The notes: generated from the letters alone by a model not told the origin. DNA of 64,000 nt from Acanthacorydalis orientalis (GCA_034766995.1 CM068318.1:2306501-2370500); one strand, 5' to 3'; shown: positions 37,429 through 50,512, counted from the first letter of the stretch. Numbers and translations are program-made.

Positions 37429-37546
37429 GAGAGAGAGATTTGACACGACACAATTACTAGAAAAATTGAAATTGGGATGTGATGAAATTTAGATTTTTAA
37501 AAAAAATAAAGAGAAAATGAAAGAACTAAAAAGTGGTCGACAAGGT
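37248..37546. repeat. Direct duplication flanking a compound microsatellite
   Basis: AAATTTAGATTTTTGAAAAA and AGTAAAAAATGGTCGACAAA (37246..37303) recur as AAATTTAGATTTTTAAAAAA and ACTAAAAAGTGGTCGACAAG (37486..37544). The compound array at 37342..37438 lies between them. Confidence 0.85.
37342..37438. repeat. Compound microsatellite (CT)n(TA)n(TG)n(GA)n
   Basis: CT, TA, TG and GA blocks follow each other. CT on the left pairs with GA on the right, so the array can fold on itself. Confidence 0.95.
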
Positions 37547-37594
37547 TTTAACAAGTATTAATATCACTTTTATTGATTTATTTATTAGTCATAC

Positions 37595-37598
<4 letters not shown>

Positions 37599-37654
<56 letters not shown>
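37599..37654. repeat. (TA)n microsatellite
   Basis: A TA run of about 56 bp. Confidence 0.95.
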
Positions 37655-37656
<2 letters not shown>

Positions 37657-38089
37657 ACAATTATGACTGAATAAACCTACTTCACATATTGATGATTGCA
37701 ACTAAAAACATAAAAACCTGTATTAAATATTATTCTACCGAACTTCTCCCACCTACTAATCCGTCGATCGAAACTTTATACGACAGAGGATAGAGGAAAA
37801 AAAATATATACAAAAAATACAGAGACCGTACACGAAACATGAACACCGAAAGATAAAAAATTGAGGTGCTTGTGCAATCTGAACATGAAACGAGGAAAAG
37901 GGACGATACAATTTCACTAGAATCCCAAACAATTCCTTTATGAATAGATTCTAAGAGTCGTAGGTTCGAAGACCGTACGATATACTTCAATCTATAGAAC
38001 GTATGTACGTGTTTACAATACACAACACTATTTTTCAGTACATCAACCGGCAGTTTTATGAATAAACAGGGAACGAAATATCATTTTAT

Positions 38090-38120
<31 letters not shown>

Positions 38121-38313
38121 GTGTGTATGTTTACCGTTAAGTAGCATTTTTATTTTTTTTCCAATTTCAGTCTTCATTAATTCTTCATATAGTTTTACTA
38201 ACACTGTCATATTTCTATAAATGTTTAATAATTATATGTCTTCATTATTGATTTCTCAATATAGATATAACTGATGAAAATATGATGGAATTTCATAATT
38301 TTTCATAATGTAC

Positions 38314-38314
<1 letters not shown>

Positions 38315-38360
<46 letters not shown>
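38315..38360. repeat. (TA)n microsatellite
   Basis: A TA run of about 46 bp. Confidence 0.95.
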
Positions 38361-38364
<4 letters not shown>

Positions 38365-38783
38365 AAACGTGTTTGTATATATGAGGAAATTCTTAGTTTG
38401 AAAACACATTTATTAAGTTCGGTACATCGCAGATACCTGAATATATCAGTACCATCTTGAATTCCAGCGTTGAACTTTTCGAATGAAAAAGAATACGAAA
38501 CGTGCGTTTTGTTCTACATGCGCACACATCATGTATTGATGTGAGTGTGTGTGTGCACGACGTACATATGTGCAGGCAAATATTTACGTTTTAGACCCGT
38601 GCATAATCTCTTAGTATTACAAAACTACGAGCGAGTCCTCTCACGTACAGAACCGAATACCTGATGCTCATATTTTATATGTAAAAACATTCGAGCAATC
38701 TGCAATGTAATGCCGCTTAAAACTTTAATATCATCGTGACGTGCAATAACGTTTCGGGATGAGAATTTCACTATAATATGTGT

Positions 38784-38785
<2 letters not shown>

Positions 38786-38869
<84 letters not shown>

Positions 38870-38881
38870 TATACACACACA
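38786..38881. repeat. (TA)n(CA)n microsatellite, long
   Basis: About 75 bp of TA followed by CA units. Among the longest arrays here. Confidence 0.95.
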
Positions 38882-39183
38882 CCCACATACAGATCCGTGT
38901 AGTATCCTGTCTGCCTGCCTGTACGCTCGCCGTTCTTTTCACATCGGTGACGCGTGTTCGTTATATGTGTTTTTGAATGCATTTCTGGTAAATATATTAA
39001 GTCGTCGTGCACACGTGTGTGTGTGTATATCTTCCGAGTGTGTCATAACAAGATTTTGTTTAAATCCCTTTATGTACGTTTGAGATACGTTTTATTACTG
39101 GCACATATTTGCCGGAAATTTATCAAGTTTTACTTATGTATACACGCACATAAACATGCATACAACACACACATACAACGCAC

Positions 39184-39188
<5 letters not shown>

Positions 39189-39248
<60 letters not shown>
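39189..39248. repeat. (TA)n microsatellite next to a duplicated segment
   Basis: The TA run is followed by AAGGTCATTCCACAGATAAT, the first copy of a segment repeated at 39447. Confidence 0.95.
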
Positions 39249-39252
<4 letters not shown>

Positions 39253-39394
39253 CATTCCACAGATAATGCATGTTTTCTTGCTATGTGTTCAAAGGAATCC
39301 AAACACCTTTTTCCTACAAAAGTTAATCAAATATCAAATAGTTTCCCTAATTCTCTACAACTATTTTCCATCTTTGAACCAAACTTTCGATGAT

Positions 39395-39449
<55 letters not shown>

Positions 39450-39512
39450 GTTATCTCACAAATAATGCATATTTTCTTACTATGTATTCAAAGGAATCCA
39501 ACATTTTTTTAT
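39249..39512. repeat. Direct duplication, each copy behind a TA array
   Basis: ATAATGCATGTTTTCTTGCT and TTCAAAGGAATCCAA (39262..39303) recur as ATAATGCATATTTTCTTACT and TTCAAAGGAATCCAA (39462..39502). Both copies start right after a (TA)n run (39189..39248 and 39396..39447), so the duplicated unit, about 200 bp, includes the array. Confidence 0.85.
39396..39447. repeat. (TA)n microsatellite
   Basis: The TA array of the second copy of the adjacent duplication. Confidence 0.95.
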
Positions 39513-40241
39513 AGTTTATAGAGTGAAAGAATTTATTTGTAAAAACGGATTGAGCTACAGAGTGTCGGAACTGAATTGTAATAAATATTATGTTTTCAAT
39601 AGATGGACAAGTTTCAAATGGATTACAATTTTGTATTCTGTAACTATTTCTTTCTTCAGCAACGGATTAACGTTTTATTCTCGAGGAAAACCCGAATCAC
39701 CGAACTGTTTTACTTTAACCATGACACGCACAAACACGATGACACATAATATAAAAACATCCAGAATTACTTCTATTATTGCAGATGAAACGACACATTG
39801 GAAACGTGGTTTCACATTTCAACGATAATACATGACCAATTAAAAACATATTACTCGTTTCGGATCCCGTCGATAATCAAATACAGATGCGCGAAATCAC
39901 ATTTCGAATCCATGTTTAAGTTAGGATTTATGTGCGATTCTTCTAAACATTGCGAATTGTTTATGGCACTGGTACATGTCAGCATTATCGAAAAATTAAA
40001 AAAAAGTGTACCATTAATATAATAAATCTGTAATGAAAGTGTGCGAAACAGTTTCATTGATAAAAAAAAAACAGGACTATTTTTATCCGTTTGGTTTACA
40101 CACCTCCGCACGCATGATTTACACGTACGTCGTATTTCAAAGGATGAACTCGACAGATAACGAAAATCATGTGACTACGTCAAACCAAACAAGCAGACCA
40201 TAATTTAATTAGAGACATAAAGGTAGTTATTTACTATCGAG

Positions 40242-40255
40242 CGTGTGTGTGTGTG

Positions 40256-40309
<54 letters not shown>

Positions 40310-40317
40310 CATATATG
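40242..40317. repeat. (TG)n(TA)n(CATA)n microsatellite
   Basis: TG units, a TA core and CATA units in one array. Confidence 0.95.
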
Positions 40318-40702
40318 AGAGGGGTGGGTGAATGTCTGAGTACATATACCATAGGTAATCAATTTGTAATAATAACGGCCACTAGAATAATATGTAATCA
40401 ATGTTAATTGATCTAAATACAGCAATTGGCAATAATATGTATCAAAGCAATCATATCACAATAGGCTGATAATTTTCAGGACTAATTTAATTAGCCCCGA
40501 CCATGTTTTTAATGACATTTGTTACGTTTGTATTTGTAATGCGAATGGGGACAGGTACAAAGGGTTTTCCAATATTTTTTTCATAATTTTAATAATGTTT
40601 TATAATTTATAATTAGCAACGTTTTAAGTGGTTATATTTTTTACAGAGCTGACATCTGTATTTTTTGACATTTGTTAAATTTTGATATTGCCATTTTTAG
40701 TT

Positions 40703-41224
40703 ATGGCTTCGTATATAACAAAACAACGCACTGAAATAATAAAACTGTGTTATGAAATCGGCCGTTCTATAAAAAAATCTTGACATAATCGTCCGTCTGA
40801 GTCGACGACTCTTCGACTAGTCAGTAAATTTGAAGAGACGGGATCGGTTGAAGATAAAGGAACACCAACACGTGTTCGTAGTGCTTCGTTGTAAAGAAAA
40901 TATTCTCTTGGTACGTGAAAGGTGTATCGGAAGAGCCAAGGATGTCAATTCCACGATGTTCAAAGCAATTGGGTTTTTCATAGAAGACCGCATGGTGTAT
41001 TTTGCATAACGATTTATTTATGGAAACTTCAATTGATACAAGAATTGAAGCCAGCAGAACATTCACTGCGTCGGCGATTTGTTAGTGAAATACTGGAACA
41101 ACAACACGGTTTTTATGAAAAAGTCATCTTTAGCGATAAAGCTCATTTCGAACCCCCTGGTTAAGTTGACGAGCAAAGCTGAAGAAATTGGAATGAAGAA
41201 AATCCGAGAGTGATTTTTAAAGTT
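40703..41224 (+). pseudogene. DUF4817/DDE-type transposase pseudogene, N-terminal half
   Basis: From ATG 40703 the translation begins MASYITKQRTEIIKLCYE (the DUF4817 helix-turn-helix start) and continues past a stop as RPSESTTLRLVSKFEETGSV (about 40791..40850). After a frame break it reads LQLIQELKPAEHSLRRRFVS (about 41028..41087), FYEKVIFSDKAHFEPPG (about 41112..41161, first catalytic Asp in FSD.AHF) and RNWNEENPRVIFK (about 41184..41222). Stops replace residues in VDEQS. The second half, with the other acidic residues, is missing. Confidence 0.88.
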
Positions 41225-41228
41225 TAAA

Positions 41229-41300
41229 ATGGAAGTGAGCAAAGAACACATTCGACATGTTTTATTTCAGGAGTTCAAGAAATGCAAGTCAGTGAATATA
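41229..41300 (+). pseudogene. Mariner transposase N-terminal fragment
   Basis: The frame opens MEVSKEHIRHVLFQEFKK, close to the conserved mariner N-terminus (ME.S.EHIRH..LFEF.KG). After about 22 residues it turns into Lys-rich sequence with no family match. The frame stays open to 41453, but only the start is convincing. It lies 5 bp after the broken DUF4817 transposase. Confidence 0.6.
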
Positions 41301-42714
41301 AAAATAAGCATTAGAAACAAAACTGAGTGTGATAATAAGGAGAAGGAATTTCAGATGACTAAGAAGAAACACAAGATAGATAAAAATACGAAATCTCTCA
41401 AACGATCAATTAAATTAAAAACAGATCAAATCGAGAAAAAAACAATCATTTAAGAAACGAACCGCACAAACAACAATCGTAAATCGTCATCCGATTTATT
41501 TCGAATGATGAACATTGTCGTCGGTACAAGACAAACACCTTTATATAAAATGTATCTGGACACGAGCGAAATATTTTCCTCACGATTCAATCTATATTTA
41601 GTCCACTTACAAAAACTGTACATGAGGAAAAATAGATGACTTTTTTTCGCAACGCAAGTCCCTCCGCTCATAAAAGAATCAGCAACTCAGCACACGTACA
41701 AACAATCTTTAATGTCTTCCTCTATATCTTTGTATTGATGTATCGGTCATGAAATTATTATTTTCCATTTCGTACAGAACTTAATTAAAATTGAATGCGG
41801 TCGTTTCTCAGGAACAAAAATATTAAATATAACATTGCTTAATCTGCAATCATGGAACATGCAAGAACGACGAACCGACTAATTACTGTATGAAAAACTA
41901 TTAATATTAATTACATTTCTAATCCGGCACTTAATAAGGGATTCATCACGGAATCCGAGTGTAAATTTTCACAAGATATGCAACGCACACATTAATATTC
42001 GAAACTGTTATGCAAATTACGTAGAGATACTTTATGTGGGGGAAGCTGTATCGCTGATTTCATCTTCGAATCAAAATTTATATATCATTTTCTTACCACA
42101 AAATTTATATCTATGATTAGGGTTCATGCAGTTACGTAAATTAGGGTATGTTAAATACTGACACTTCATTAATATACGTTGGAGATAACTGCTAATGAAC
42201 GAATTTCGTTACACAAACATGTGTTCGCCGTTTAAAACCAAAAACGTTATAATTAATGAAAACATTTTTCTACACGAACACAGTGTGCTTTAATAATTTC
42301 ATTTTTATTTCACAAAATAAATCAATTATACTTTCTTAAAATCGCATCTGTCATATTTAGATTTCCAGACTGATTGTTAAATCTGAACAAGTTCGGAGGA
42401 GATATTTTATGCGCTTTCTTTCCCGACATTTATTAAAATGTTCCACCTCACGCCGTTCATAAGTGATTGACAGTCGATTTCTTTGTAAAAACGTACCGGT
42501 TACTGTCGAATGTTGATTTATACACTTCACAGCCACTCGTTAATTATACCAATGGATGATAAATGTTTTTCTTTTATTTTACAGCGGAATTTTTCCGTGC
42601 AAGTCTTGTTATATCCTTCAGTTTAAGCACATAAGAGTGTTCTAGTTAAGTGAAGTGTTGAAAATTCAGATAAGAATTTAAATATAATTCCGATAAATGA
42701 GAATATAATTCTAG

Positions 42715-42830
42715 CGATGTGGCCGAATCCACTTTCAAAAATTAATTATTTTCTTCCCTCACGAACCATAATAAATTTCTCTAATCAAAAGTGTTCAATA
42801 AATAATTATTAATCATCTATGACAACTTTC
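42715..42830 (+). repeat. R1 repeat, forward unit
   Basis: It carries GATGTGGCCGAATCCACTTT, CCCTCACGAACCATAATAAA, TTTCTCTAATCAAAAGTGTT and CAATAAATAATTATTAATCA. Confidence 0.6.
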
Positions 42831-43017
42831 ATATTTCAAACAAATAAATTAATTACCAGAATCCCGATAAAGAAAGTTCTCAAGACTGTTGTTTTATTAA
42901 TAAAGAGAACATATAAAATAAATTTTGTAAAAGTATGAATTTTTGAAAAATTCCATTTTATAAATTCTTTTAAATAGCAAATTAATCAGATTTGTCTGTA
43001 CTCGATTAACACTTTAA

Positions 43018-43135
43018 TAATGATGTATCGTAGAAATGGAAATAAGTAACAATAAAGTAATTATTAATAATTATTTATTGATTATCTTTGATCAGAAATG
43101 TTTTCTTGTGACTTGTGGACTGAATTTTTTTTTGT
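43018..43135 (-). repeat. R1 repeat, reverse unit
   Basis: It carries TTATTTATTGATTATCTTTG, ATCAGAAATGTTTTCTTGTG and ACTTGTGGACTGAA. With the forward unit at 42715 it forms an inverted pair about 190 bp apart. Confidence 0.6.
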
Positions 43136-44649
43136 AATCGATAATCAAAGTACAGAATTGATCATTTTACAAGCCATTATTCTCAAAAAAATCCCCTTTA
43201 ACCGTTGACCACGAATCTAAATCCGACCCCTTCTAAATTTTCCATCGAATACAACATTACTGTACAATTTTATAAACACATGCTAAACGGTAATATCCGA
43301 ATGTCATTCGAACGATTTAGAGGAATGTGAAAATATATTAAAAACTTTGATATTATGCGTACGTGATATGAAATATTGACCTGTAGTTCGAACGCCACGT
43401 GGGAAAAAGCAAGCGAAAACGAATTGAGTTAAAGCTCTCGAGTTAAACTGTTCTGATTTCTTGCCGCTCACTGACGAGCAAAACGAACCATCGGCAGTGA
43501 AACAATTTGAAAAAAAAAACGAACGGACGGGAAGTTTGCGTGCGTGCAGTTTTTCGAACTTGCATGAACCGATCGTGTCGAGATTTTGTCCCCGAAAGAA
43601 TTTTCAGTAGGTTTTCCGGATTGAAAAAAATATATTCAGATGTTCGATAACGATCTCAAGTTCGTTTCTATTCATACAATGTGTTTATAATTAATCAGTT
43701 TTAATTTTAGTCATGCTATTGGAATACCAATCTAAATATTTATCGAGCGACATTAATTCGAACAGCACTTTTTCTGATTAGAAACATTATTCAAATAAAA
43801 ACAAAACCGGGACAATAAAGAAAACGATGCAGGGAAAAATTAACACGTTAACGTTATTCTTCGAGAGATGTGAACAATATATACATTTTAATAGGGATAA
43901 AATACACCAGTTAGATTTTCATCAAGTCACACATATGAAAATAATCCCCTACCTTGTTCAGTGCTCATTTCTTTATAGTTGTTTTGTCCACTGCCCGCCC
44001 CTAAAAATAAAGAATCCGCATGTAGAATTTGAATTTCATTTTATTCTCCAACCTGTAAACACTATATTTTCGGACAAGAGGTAAAGCGTGTTTCAGAAAC
44101 AAGAAAATCACATCGATACGAATTCTAAAAACATGCGGTATGAATATCTGAGATATGGTGTTATACAGTCGGGTTCAATCAAGCAGATGTATATCGTGTT
44201 TTAGCCGTTTTCAGCCGTTAGTTTTGGTTCAATATAAAAGAATATTTTTATAAACGATGTAGTAGAAAAATACGACATCTATTCATACTGTATAATAATC
44301 ATTCTCTTTTTTCTAACGTTCATTAAAGTGTGGTTCGTCGAATGACTCGGATAGCAATTTTAAGAAGACGTCCAATGCTTCACGGAAATTGAAATCTGAG
44401 CGAATTCTGGTTTCGAGCGTGCGGTTAAAAGAAAGAATATAATCAGATTTTTAATTAAAAAATTGTACGGGAAAAAATCAATGCTTAAAAATAATTTACA
44501 AATCAGTATCTTTTTAAATAAATACTTCTTTTTCAACAGTTATAGTAATAGAGGAAAAAAAACTATAAACTGAAACTAATTACATTCCACGAATAAAATT
44601 ATGAAAGTTTTATTCCTGAAATGAGGATTTTTTCCGTTTAAAGGAACTA

Positions 44650-44765
44650 TTTTTTCGCTCACCGTACAAACGATTAATTTTTCTGATCAAAAATGTACAA
44701 TTATTGATACTTTTTCATTCTTATTTATACGCATTTGAATGATACGGTTGTCATCCTCTAACTAC
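44650..44765 (+). repeat. R1 repeat, forward unit
   Basis: It carries TTTTTCGCTCACCGTACAAA, TTTTTCTGATCAAAAATGTA, CAATTATTGATACTTTTTCA and TTATACGCATTTGAATGATA. Confidence 0.55.
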
Positions 44766-45049
44766 TCATCCTCAAAACTACGTTTTGCATCAAATACTTG
44801 TATATATTAATTTTTTTTCGCATATCTTATCCTTTATAAATTAAGATTTTTTCAAACAGTATCCTGCACAATAAAACATCAGAGATGATCATCATTTTTT
44901 AAATATCATTTGAATTATGTCAATTAGAAACATATATGAATCTGATTTTGATAATGATTCAATTTTTACAAGCGATGGTTGCTCTCAAATGATTGCTGAC
45001 TCGTTTATAGGCGAAAAAAGTTTTTCTTTGAATATTTCAAATTGTATAA

Positions 45050-45095
<46 letters not shown>
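45050..45095. repeat. (TA)n microsatellite
   Basis: A TA run of about 45 bp. Confidence 0.95.
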
Positions 45096-45098
<3 letters not shown>

Positions 45099-45433
45099 TT
45101 TAATTATACAGAGACCGAGTGATAATACGATTTAGAGGAACGTTAATAAAACAATGTGAAATTGTAATTGTTCATGACTGTTACCTTGCTGAATTGTGAT
45201 ACAAATCTAAACGATCTGAACCCGTTTTAAATTAAGGAAATTTAGTGCTTAATTAAAATGGCTTTCGCAAATTACTAAGGGATATTTTGCGGATTTTCAC
45301 GTGCCTATTAAAGTAAGGAATGGATTTTGAGATGGAGGTTTCAGATTGAAAATCGTGCACTAAACGTTTTATGACTGTTTCTTACATGTTTGGTTGTTGT
45401 ACATGGTTTCATAATGGGATTAATTTATAATTA

Positions 45434-45434
45434 C

Positions 45435-45508
<74 letters not shown>
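45434..45508. repeat. (TA)n microsatellite
   Basis: A TA run of about 70 bp with CATA on its left. Confidence 0.95.
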
Positions 45509-46573
45509 TGTGTACGCATGTGTGTGCATAATTGATAAAAATCCAGTGTATTAAACTTTCATCATCTGAAATAATTCATTCCATTAAAAAATAAATAATA
45601 TTGACATAATGTAAAAATAATAAATATACTATTTCCCCTGTTGCGCTTTTTGCCGCCGTCATGAATTGTTTAGTACATAGTGTAGAGTAGCTTTTGTGAA
45701 AGCTTCAGTCTCCCAGGGAAACTGGTCAGCCACATTCCAGTAAACCACATTACAGAACTTTACGCACAACTTAATTCTATCTGGACCCTTCCTTCCTTCC
45801 TTCTTTACCATCGGCTCTGTTAATTTGAAACGGCTACGAAACATGTTAAATTGTTCAAGATGCGTAAGAGCACGAGATACGTTTCCGTTCTGTCCGTCCT
45901 ATACATATATACATTTTTTTTTCATTTAATCGAAATGTATGCACCGCGCGAATTTGCGAAATAAACGAAAAAAAAGGTAGCCGAACGAAATCTAATATTG
46001 ACGATCAATTGACGAAACAGTTTTTAAAACGTATCGAATGGGTTTCAATGGAGCGAAGCCATTTTAGTGGAAATAAAATCGATACGAGGAAAATATACAC
46101 TTTTAAAAAAATATTTCGAACAGAAGAGAACTATGTCGAGTTCCACGAATATTAATTTATGTAAAATGTTCGCACGTGTGAAAATGTAAATATAATTTGA
46201 TAGTAAAAAGTGAACAGAATGAAAGTGATGCAATAAAATACACATTCGATTGGTTATGACTGATCAGCGATTCTCTTAAACTGGCGCAGCCCGCTTTTAT
46301 TTACATACAACATCAATATTTTCCAATTTGTGTACACCTGTATTCAACGGAAACTTTTTTTTTTCAAAAAATACAAAACATGTACATTTTCCCCCTGTAT
46401 AAGTTTAGATGACAAAAATTGTAAAATTTCAAATACAACCCATGTGTAGTATAATCCCATAAAAACGTTAAACAAAACATTTAATAAAACGTATATTTGT
46501 GACTTATTTGATACTTAATGAAATATTAAAAATCTATCCGAGTGTATTCAACTACTCTACTTATTCATCTCTA

Positions 46574-47076
46574 TTGAGTGTAAAAATTAATTCTGTGCCT
46601 TTAAATTGACTGTCATAATTCTGTTTTGAATTGAAATATTTTCTAGTCATTTTATGATATTGAAATGTTAATATTTTAAATCGCTATATGTCTTGGCCAA
46701 ACCACTTGGTATAACCTCACAAAACAGCAGTGAACGAAATAGTGTTCGAAAAGCAGCATAATAGGCATTGCATACTTTTCGCATTCCAGCACAAAAAAAT
46801 GTTACCGAAGCAGCGGGAATGATTTGTTTGGCTTTGGGAAAAATGTTGTGACGCATAAAACATGCAAAAAAAGATATGATAAAACAGTGGAAGAGGTCCG
46901 AAAATGCATAGACTCAACGCATCTTTTTTTTCGACAATCGATTCGTAATCTATCCGACAGATAAAGAAAAGTTATAGAAAATAATTAGGAATATTTGGAG
47001 GACTGGAACGTATTCCATTTTTCCAAGAACATTCGTTTTCTATAAAAAAAGACACTGAATTAATGTGTACGTCTAA
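46574..47076 (+). mobile_element. Internally deleted mariner derivative
   Basis: TTGAGTGTAAAAATTAATTC on the left and TTAATGTGTACGTCTAA on the right, both flanked by TA; 503 bp. The N-terminal remnant (AACATGCAAAAAAAG preceded by a VTEAAGMICLALG-like frame, about 46800..46870) is joined to the C-terminal remnant (GTGGAAGAGGTCCGAAAATG at about 46886). The organisation is the same as at 22362. Confidence 0.85.
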
Positions 47077-47538
47077 TAAATGAAATTAATGAAAATATAA
47101 CCGGGTCTATCCGATATGAAAATACGAACAGACACAAACAGACTTTTATGAAAAGATTAAAAAAATATTAAAACGTATAAAAGTATAAACGCACTCTTAA
47201 GTTGATATCATTAATAATAAAGTATATAAAAAGCCTGTGCTACATAAAGAATAGCTTCACCGACGAGACCATTCAAAAATATGCAAATTCACGAGTGCCA
47301 TCCTCGCAAATTCTAAAAGGCGAACGTGAGGGTTTTCTCCCTGTATATGTATGTATATAATATATGACTGTGTATATTTATGTACATTGGCTGCATACGC
47401 ACACACATACAAGAATTCCAATAAGATACACATAAAACACAAATATCGTTTTAAAAGAAAGTGCATTAAAAATTAGATTAATGATAAGGTTGTCCACGAA
47501 AATTAAGTCATTCATTAAACATGTCTTCACTGAAGGAA

Positions 47539-47929
47539 AAACTAATTTAAATTGTCACAAGTGAATTCTTTTTTCATCCAATGAACTACAAAACAAGTTT
47601 TCAATCTAAAATGTACAATGAATAATTAATGATCATTTTTAATCGTTGCTCTTATGGCGTTGCAATCATCACCAGAGCAGCAAAATACAGAGAAATCCGA
47701 TTCAGAATACACAGATACAAATAAATTGTTGTTTCCTTGGTGCGCTCTGTGGATGATAGAATCAGCTCGTTGGAACCACATCTGTGAACGATTATCAATA
47801 GCTGGGCCTCGAAACATTTTTTATTATTGTAAATGATTAATTATTGGACAGTTTTGATTAATTTTTTTTCGATTATTCGCGGGGCGAAAGAGAATTCACT
47901 TGTGAAAATGAATTTAGTCACAGTGTCAG
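47539..47929. repeat. R1 element with inverted arms, about 390 bp
   Basis: The forward unit (47539..47700) carries GTCACAAGTGAATTCTTTTT, AATGAATAATTAATGATCAT and AATCATCACCAGAGCAGCAA. The reverse arm (47831..47929) ends GAATTCACTTGTGAAAATGA, ATTTAGTCACAGTGTCAG, the best-preserved outer end. The 130 bp between is unique here. Confidence 0.7.
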
Positions 47930-48037
47930 TTAAATTTATACTGAATTTAATCGAAGTAATATCTACAAATTATTTATAAAATTGGATATAAATAATTAAA
48001 ACTGTTTACATCATCTTGATGTCAGAGGATAAAAATG

Positions 48038-48043
<6 letters not shown>

Positions 48044-48087
<44 letters not shown>
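48044..48087. repeat. (TA)n microsatellite
   Basis: A TA run of about 44 bp. Confidence 0.95.
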
Positions 48088-48088
<1 letters not shown>

Positions 48089-48604
48089 GTACATGCAAAT
48101 ACACATACATTTTAATTATAAGCAATTGAATGTGTCAGGAATAGAGAAAAATGTTTACAAGAACGTGCGGGAATTTCGAAAAAGCAGAATTTAAATTAAA
48201 CGTTAAATGAAAACATTTAAAATCACTATCACACATTTCGTTCGTTACATGAGAACAAGAGATTGTGTTATTTCGTAACTCCTACATTTTTAGAATACTT
48301 AATTTTCGACATTTGGATTTAAATCGTTGTTTTTTTTTTAAAAAAAATTTTTACATCAAACATTTATTTTTATAAAATGTGAGGCGGGTCGAATGATAAT
48401 CTTTCAATATAATTTTGTATTGTTTTTTTTTTTTTAATAGATGAATATGAAAAACTAATTAACAAATAAAATGGAAATGTATAAAAAAAGGGACAGAATC
48501 GGAATTGAATTTTTTTATGCGGCAATGGTTGTCAAAATAAAATGTTATAATACTGACTCGAGAAGAAATGTCATCATGAATCAATTTGAAATTAATGTTT
48601 AACT

Positions 48605-48760
48605 CTTTTCTGTATTGTTTTGCTCTAAAGATGTTGACATTACAACCAAACTGCGCACAAGCAACAATCAAAAAAGATCAATGCTTATTTATTGAACAGT
48701 TCTGAATAGTCTCGATTTGTGGCTTGTGAACTGAAAAAGAGTTCACTTGTGACAGAAACT
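48605..48760 (-). repeat. R1 repeat, reverse unit
   Basis: It carries TTTTCTGTATTGTTTTGCTC, ACTGCGCACAAGCAACAATC, AAAAAAGATCAATGCTTATT, TATTGAACAGTTCTG and GTTCACTTGTGACAGAAAC. Confidence 0.65.
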
Positions 48761-49069
48761 GTTTAATTTTTAAACTTTAATAAACGAAATTGTAAACATA
48801 AAATCTTGATTGTGTTAACATACAATTTCATACATAAATTTTAAGTTTTTTTTCCTATAAGTTTTTTTTTTAAAACGCGATTCTCGCATATATTAAAAAA
48901 CCCGACATGAGAGTGTGCTCTCAATCATACTTAATATTTAATAACAAGCATATGCAGTAAAGAGCGTTCATTTATTAAAATTTTCATGTTACCGTCCAGT
49001 GATAAAACGTACCTTCAAACAGCTTATCTTTATAACAATAAAAGTTTGCGAAAAAAAAAGACTTGCCCG

Positions 49070-49260
49070 CATGTCGTACAAGTAAGTAGCGCGCACTGCC
49101 GGCGTACAGGCAGCTTCTGGAAAAGCAGTGCAACGAAGCTCTAGTCACCACTAACGAAAACTTTTATCAGCTTTACTACACAGCCTGTTGCTCATTAATG
49201 TTAACGCATGCCGGACAGAGAGCGTAGGCCCCCAGCTACCGGTGCGAGACCGGATGCAGG
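49070..49260. other. GC-richer unique block
   Basis: It carries AGCGCGCACTGCCGGCGTAC and CATGCCGGACAGAGAGCG. On the minus strand a short CGFALNVNKNHARNK peptide faintly recalls a non-LTR reverse transcriptase, but without the catalytic YxDD. Nature unknown. Confidence 0.2.
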
Positions 49261-49425
49261 ATTTATTTCTTGCATGGTTTTTGTTAACGTTCAGTGCAAA
49301 ACCGCAGTTGTATGTTTTGTAGTCCTCTACATTATATAACAGATAATGAATAAATCCTTTTTCATTTACTGAACTGACCAGTGACATGTTTTGACATTTT
49401 CAAAAGCACGCGTACGAAATAAAAA

Positions 49426-49429
<4 letters not shown>

Positions 49430-49493
<64 letters not shown>
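49430..49493. repeat. (TA)n microsatellite
   Basis: A TA run of about 64 bp. Confidence 0.95.
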
Positions 49494-49494
<1 letters not shown>

Positions 49495-49905
49495 CTGAAT
49501 AGGGATTGTAATGGACTTGTCACTGAATTAATTTCATGATGAACAAGATATATTATTTCTCGCATAGGTTGTTTTAATTAAAATTCACCCACCCACACAC
49601 ACGCGCACAAATATATATATATATATATAAACATGATTACAAATATGTTTTTACATTAAACACAATTTTTATTATTTAAATAATTTCCTGGTAATTCAAA
49701 TAATTATTCAAATATGTACAAACATGAGCTGTGTATAGGAAAAAACTTCAAATTTTCCAAACAAATTTGCATGTTAGGCCGATTTGCTCTTTTAATACGT
49801 TTCTGCAGAATCACACTGACATCAATCAATTCACTGCTTTATGACATTTTTTTAAATATTTATTAATAACTTGCACGAATGAATTATTCTATTTTCTCGT
49901 CCCAT

Positions 49906-50010
49906 AAGCACATAAGCGACGATCACAAATGATCATTCATCGAACATTTTCGGTCAGAAAAATGTTTGTGTATTTTGTTGAGACGAGGAAAGAATTGATT
50001 TTGTGCTGAT
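49906..50010 (-). repeat. R1 repeat, reverse unit
   Basis: It carries GCACATAAGCGACGATCACA, AATGATCATTCATCGAACAT, TTTCGGTCAGAAAAATG and GAGACGAGGAAAGAATTGAT. Confidence 0.6.
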
Positions 50011-50512
50011 TAAGATGCGATGCAAAATTTGTATTTCTGTTAATTTAATTTTGATTTGTTTCTTTTTTTTATATAGTACTTGTAATTGTTTTAGATATCT
50101 TTCTCTAATCCGTGGATGCTGATCAAACATAAATAGATAATTATTTATTTTTTGTATAAAAAGTAAAACGACAACACTGAGAAATACAGACATGACTGAT
50201 TCAGTAATTTCTTTGAAATTAAAAAAAAATGAAATATTTCTCGTGAAATTTATATTATATTTTACAGCCATTTTATATGCTTGTAACTGAGGATGATTAG
50301 AGAAAATTTATGTCATAAAAATTATATAATAAAATTAAATTACTATTAAATTATGTCACAAAAATTTAAGTAATAAATGAATGATGCAGTACAAAATTAT
50401 TAATAAGCAAGTGTAACAAAAAAAGTTAATAAATTACCCAATATTCACCAGAGAGTCTAAAACGAAACAATGATTATGAAAATGAATCTGGATGAATTTT
50501 TAATTAAAAAAA

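Noticed and set aside
38778..39397. Open frames containing long YIYIYI or HTHTH runs (several places)
   Set aside because: They are simply TA and CA microsatellites translated; no gene evidence.
49151..49387. Minus-strand peptide CGFALNVNKNHARNK as a LINE reverse-transcriptase remnant
   Set aside because: The similarity is a few residues only; no YxDD or neighbouring RT blocks were found.
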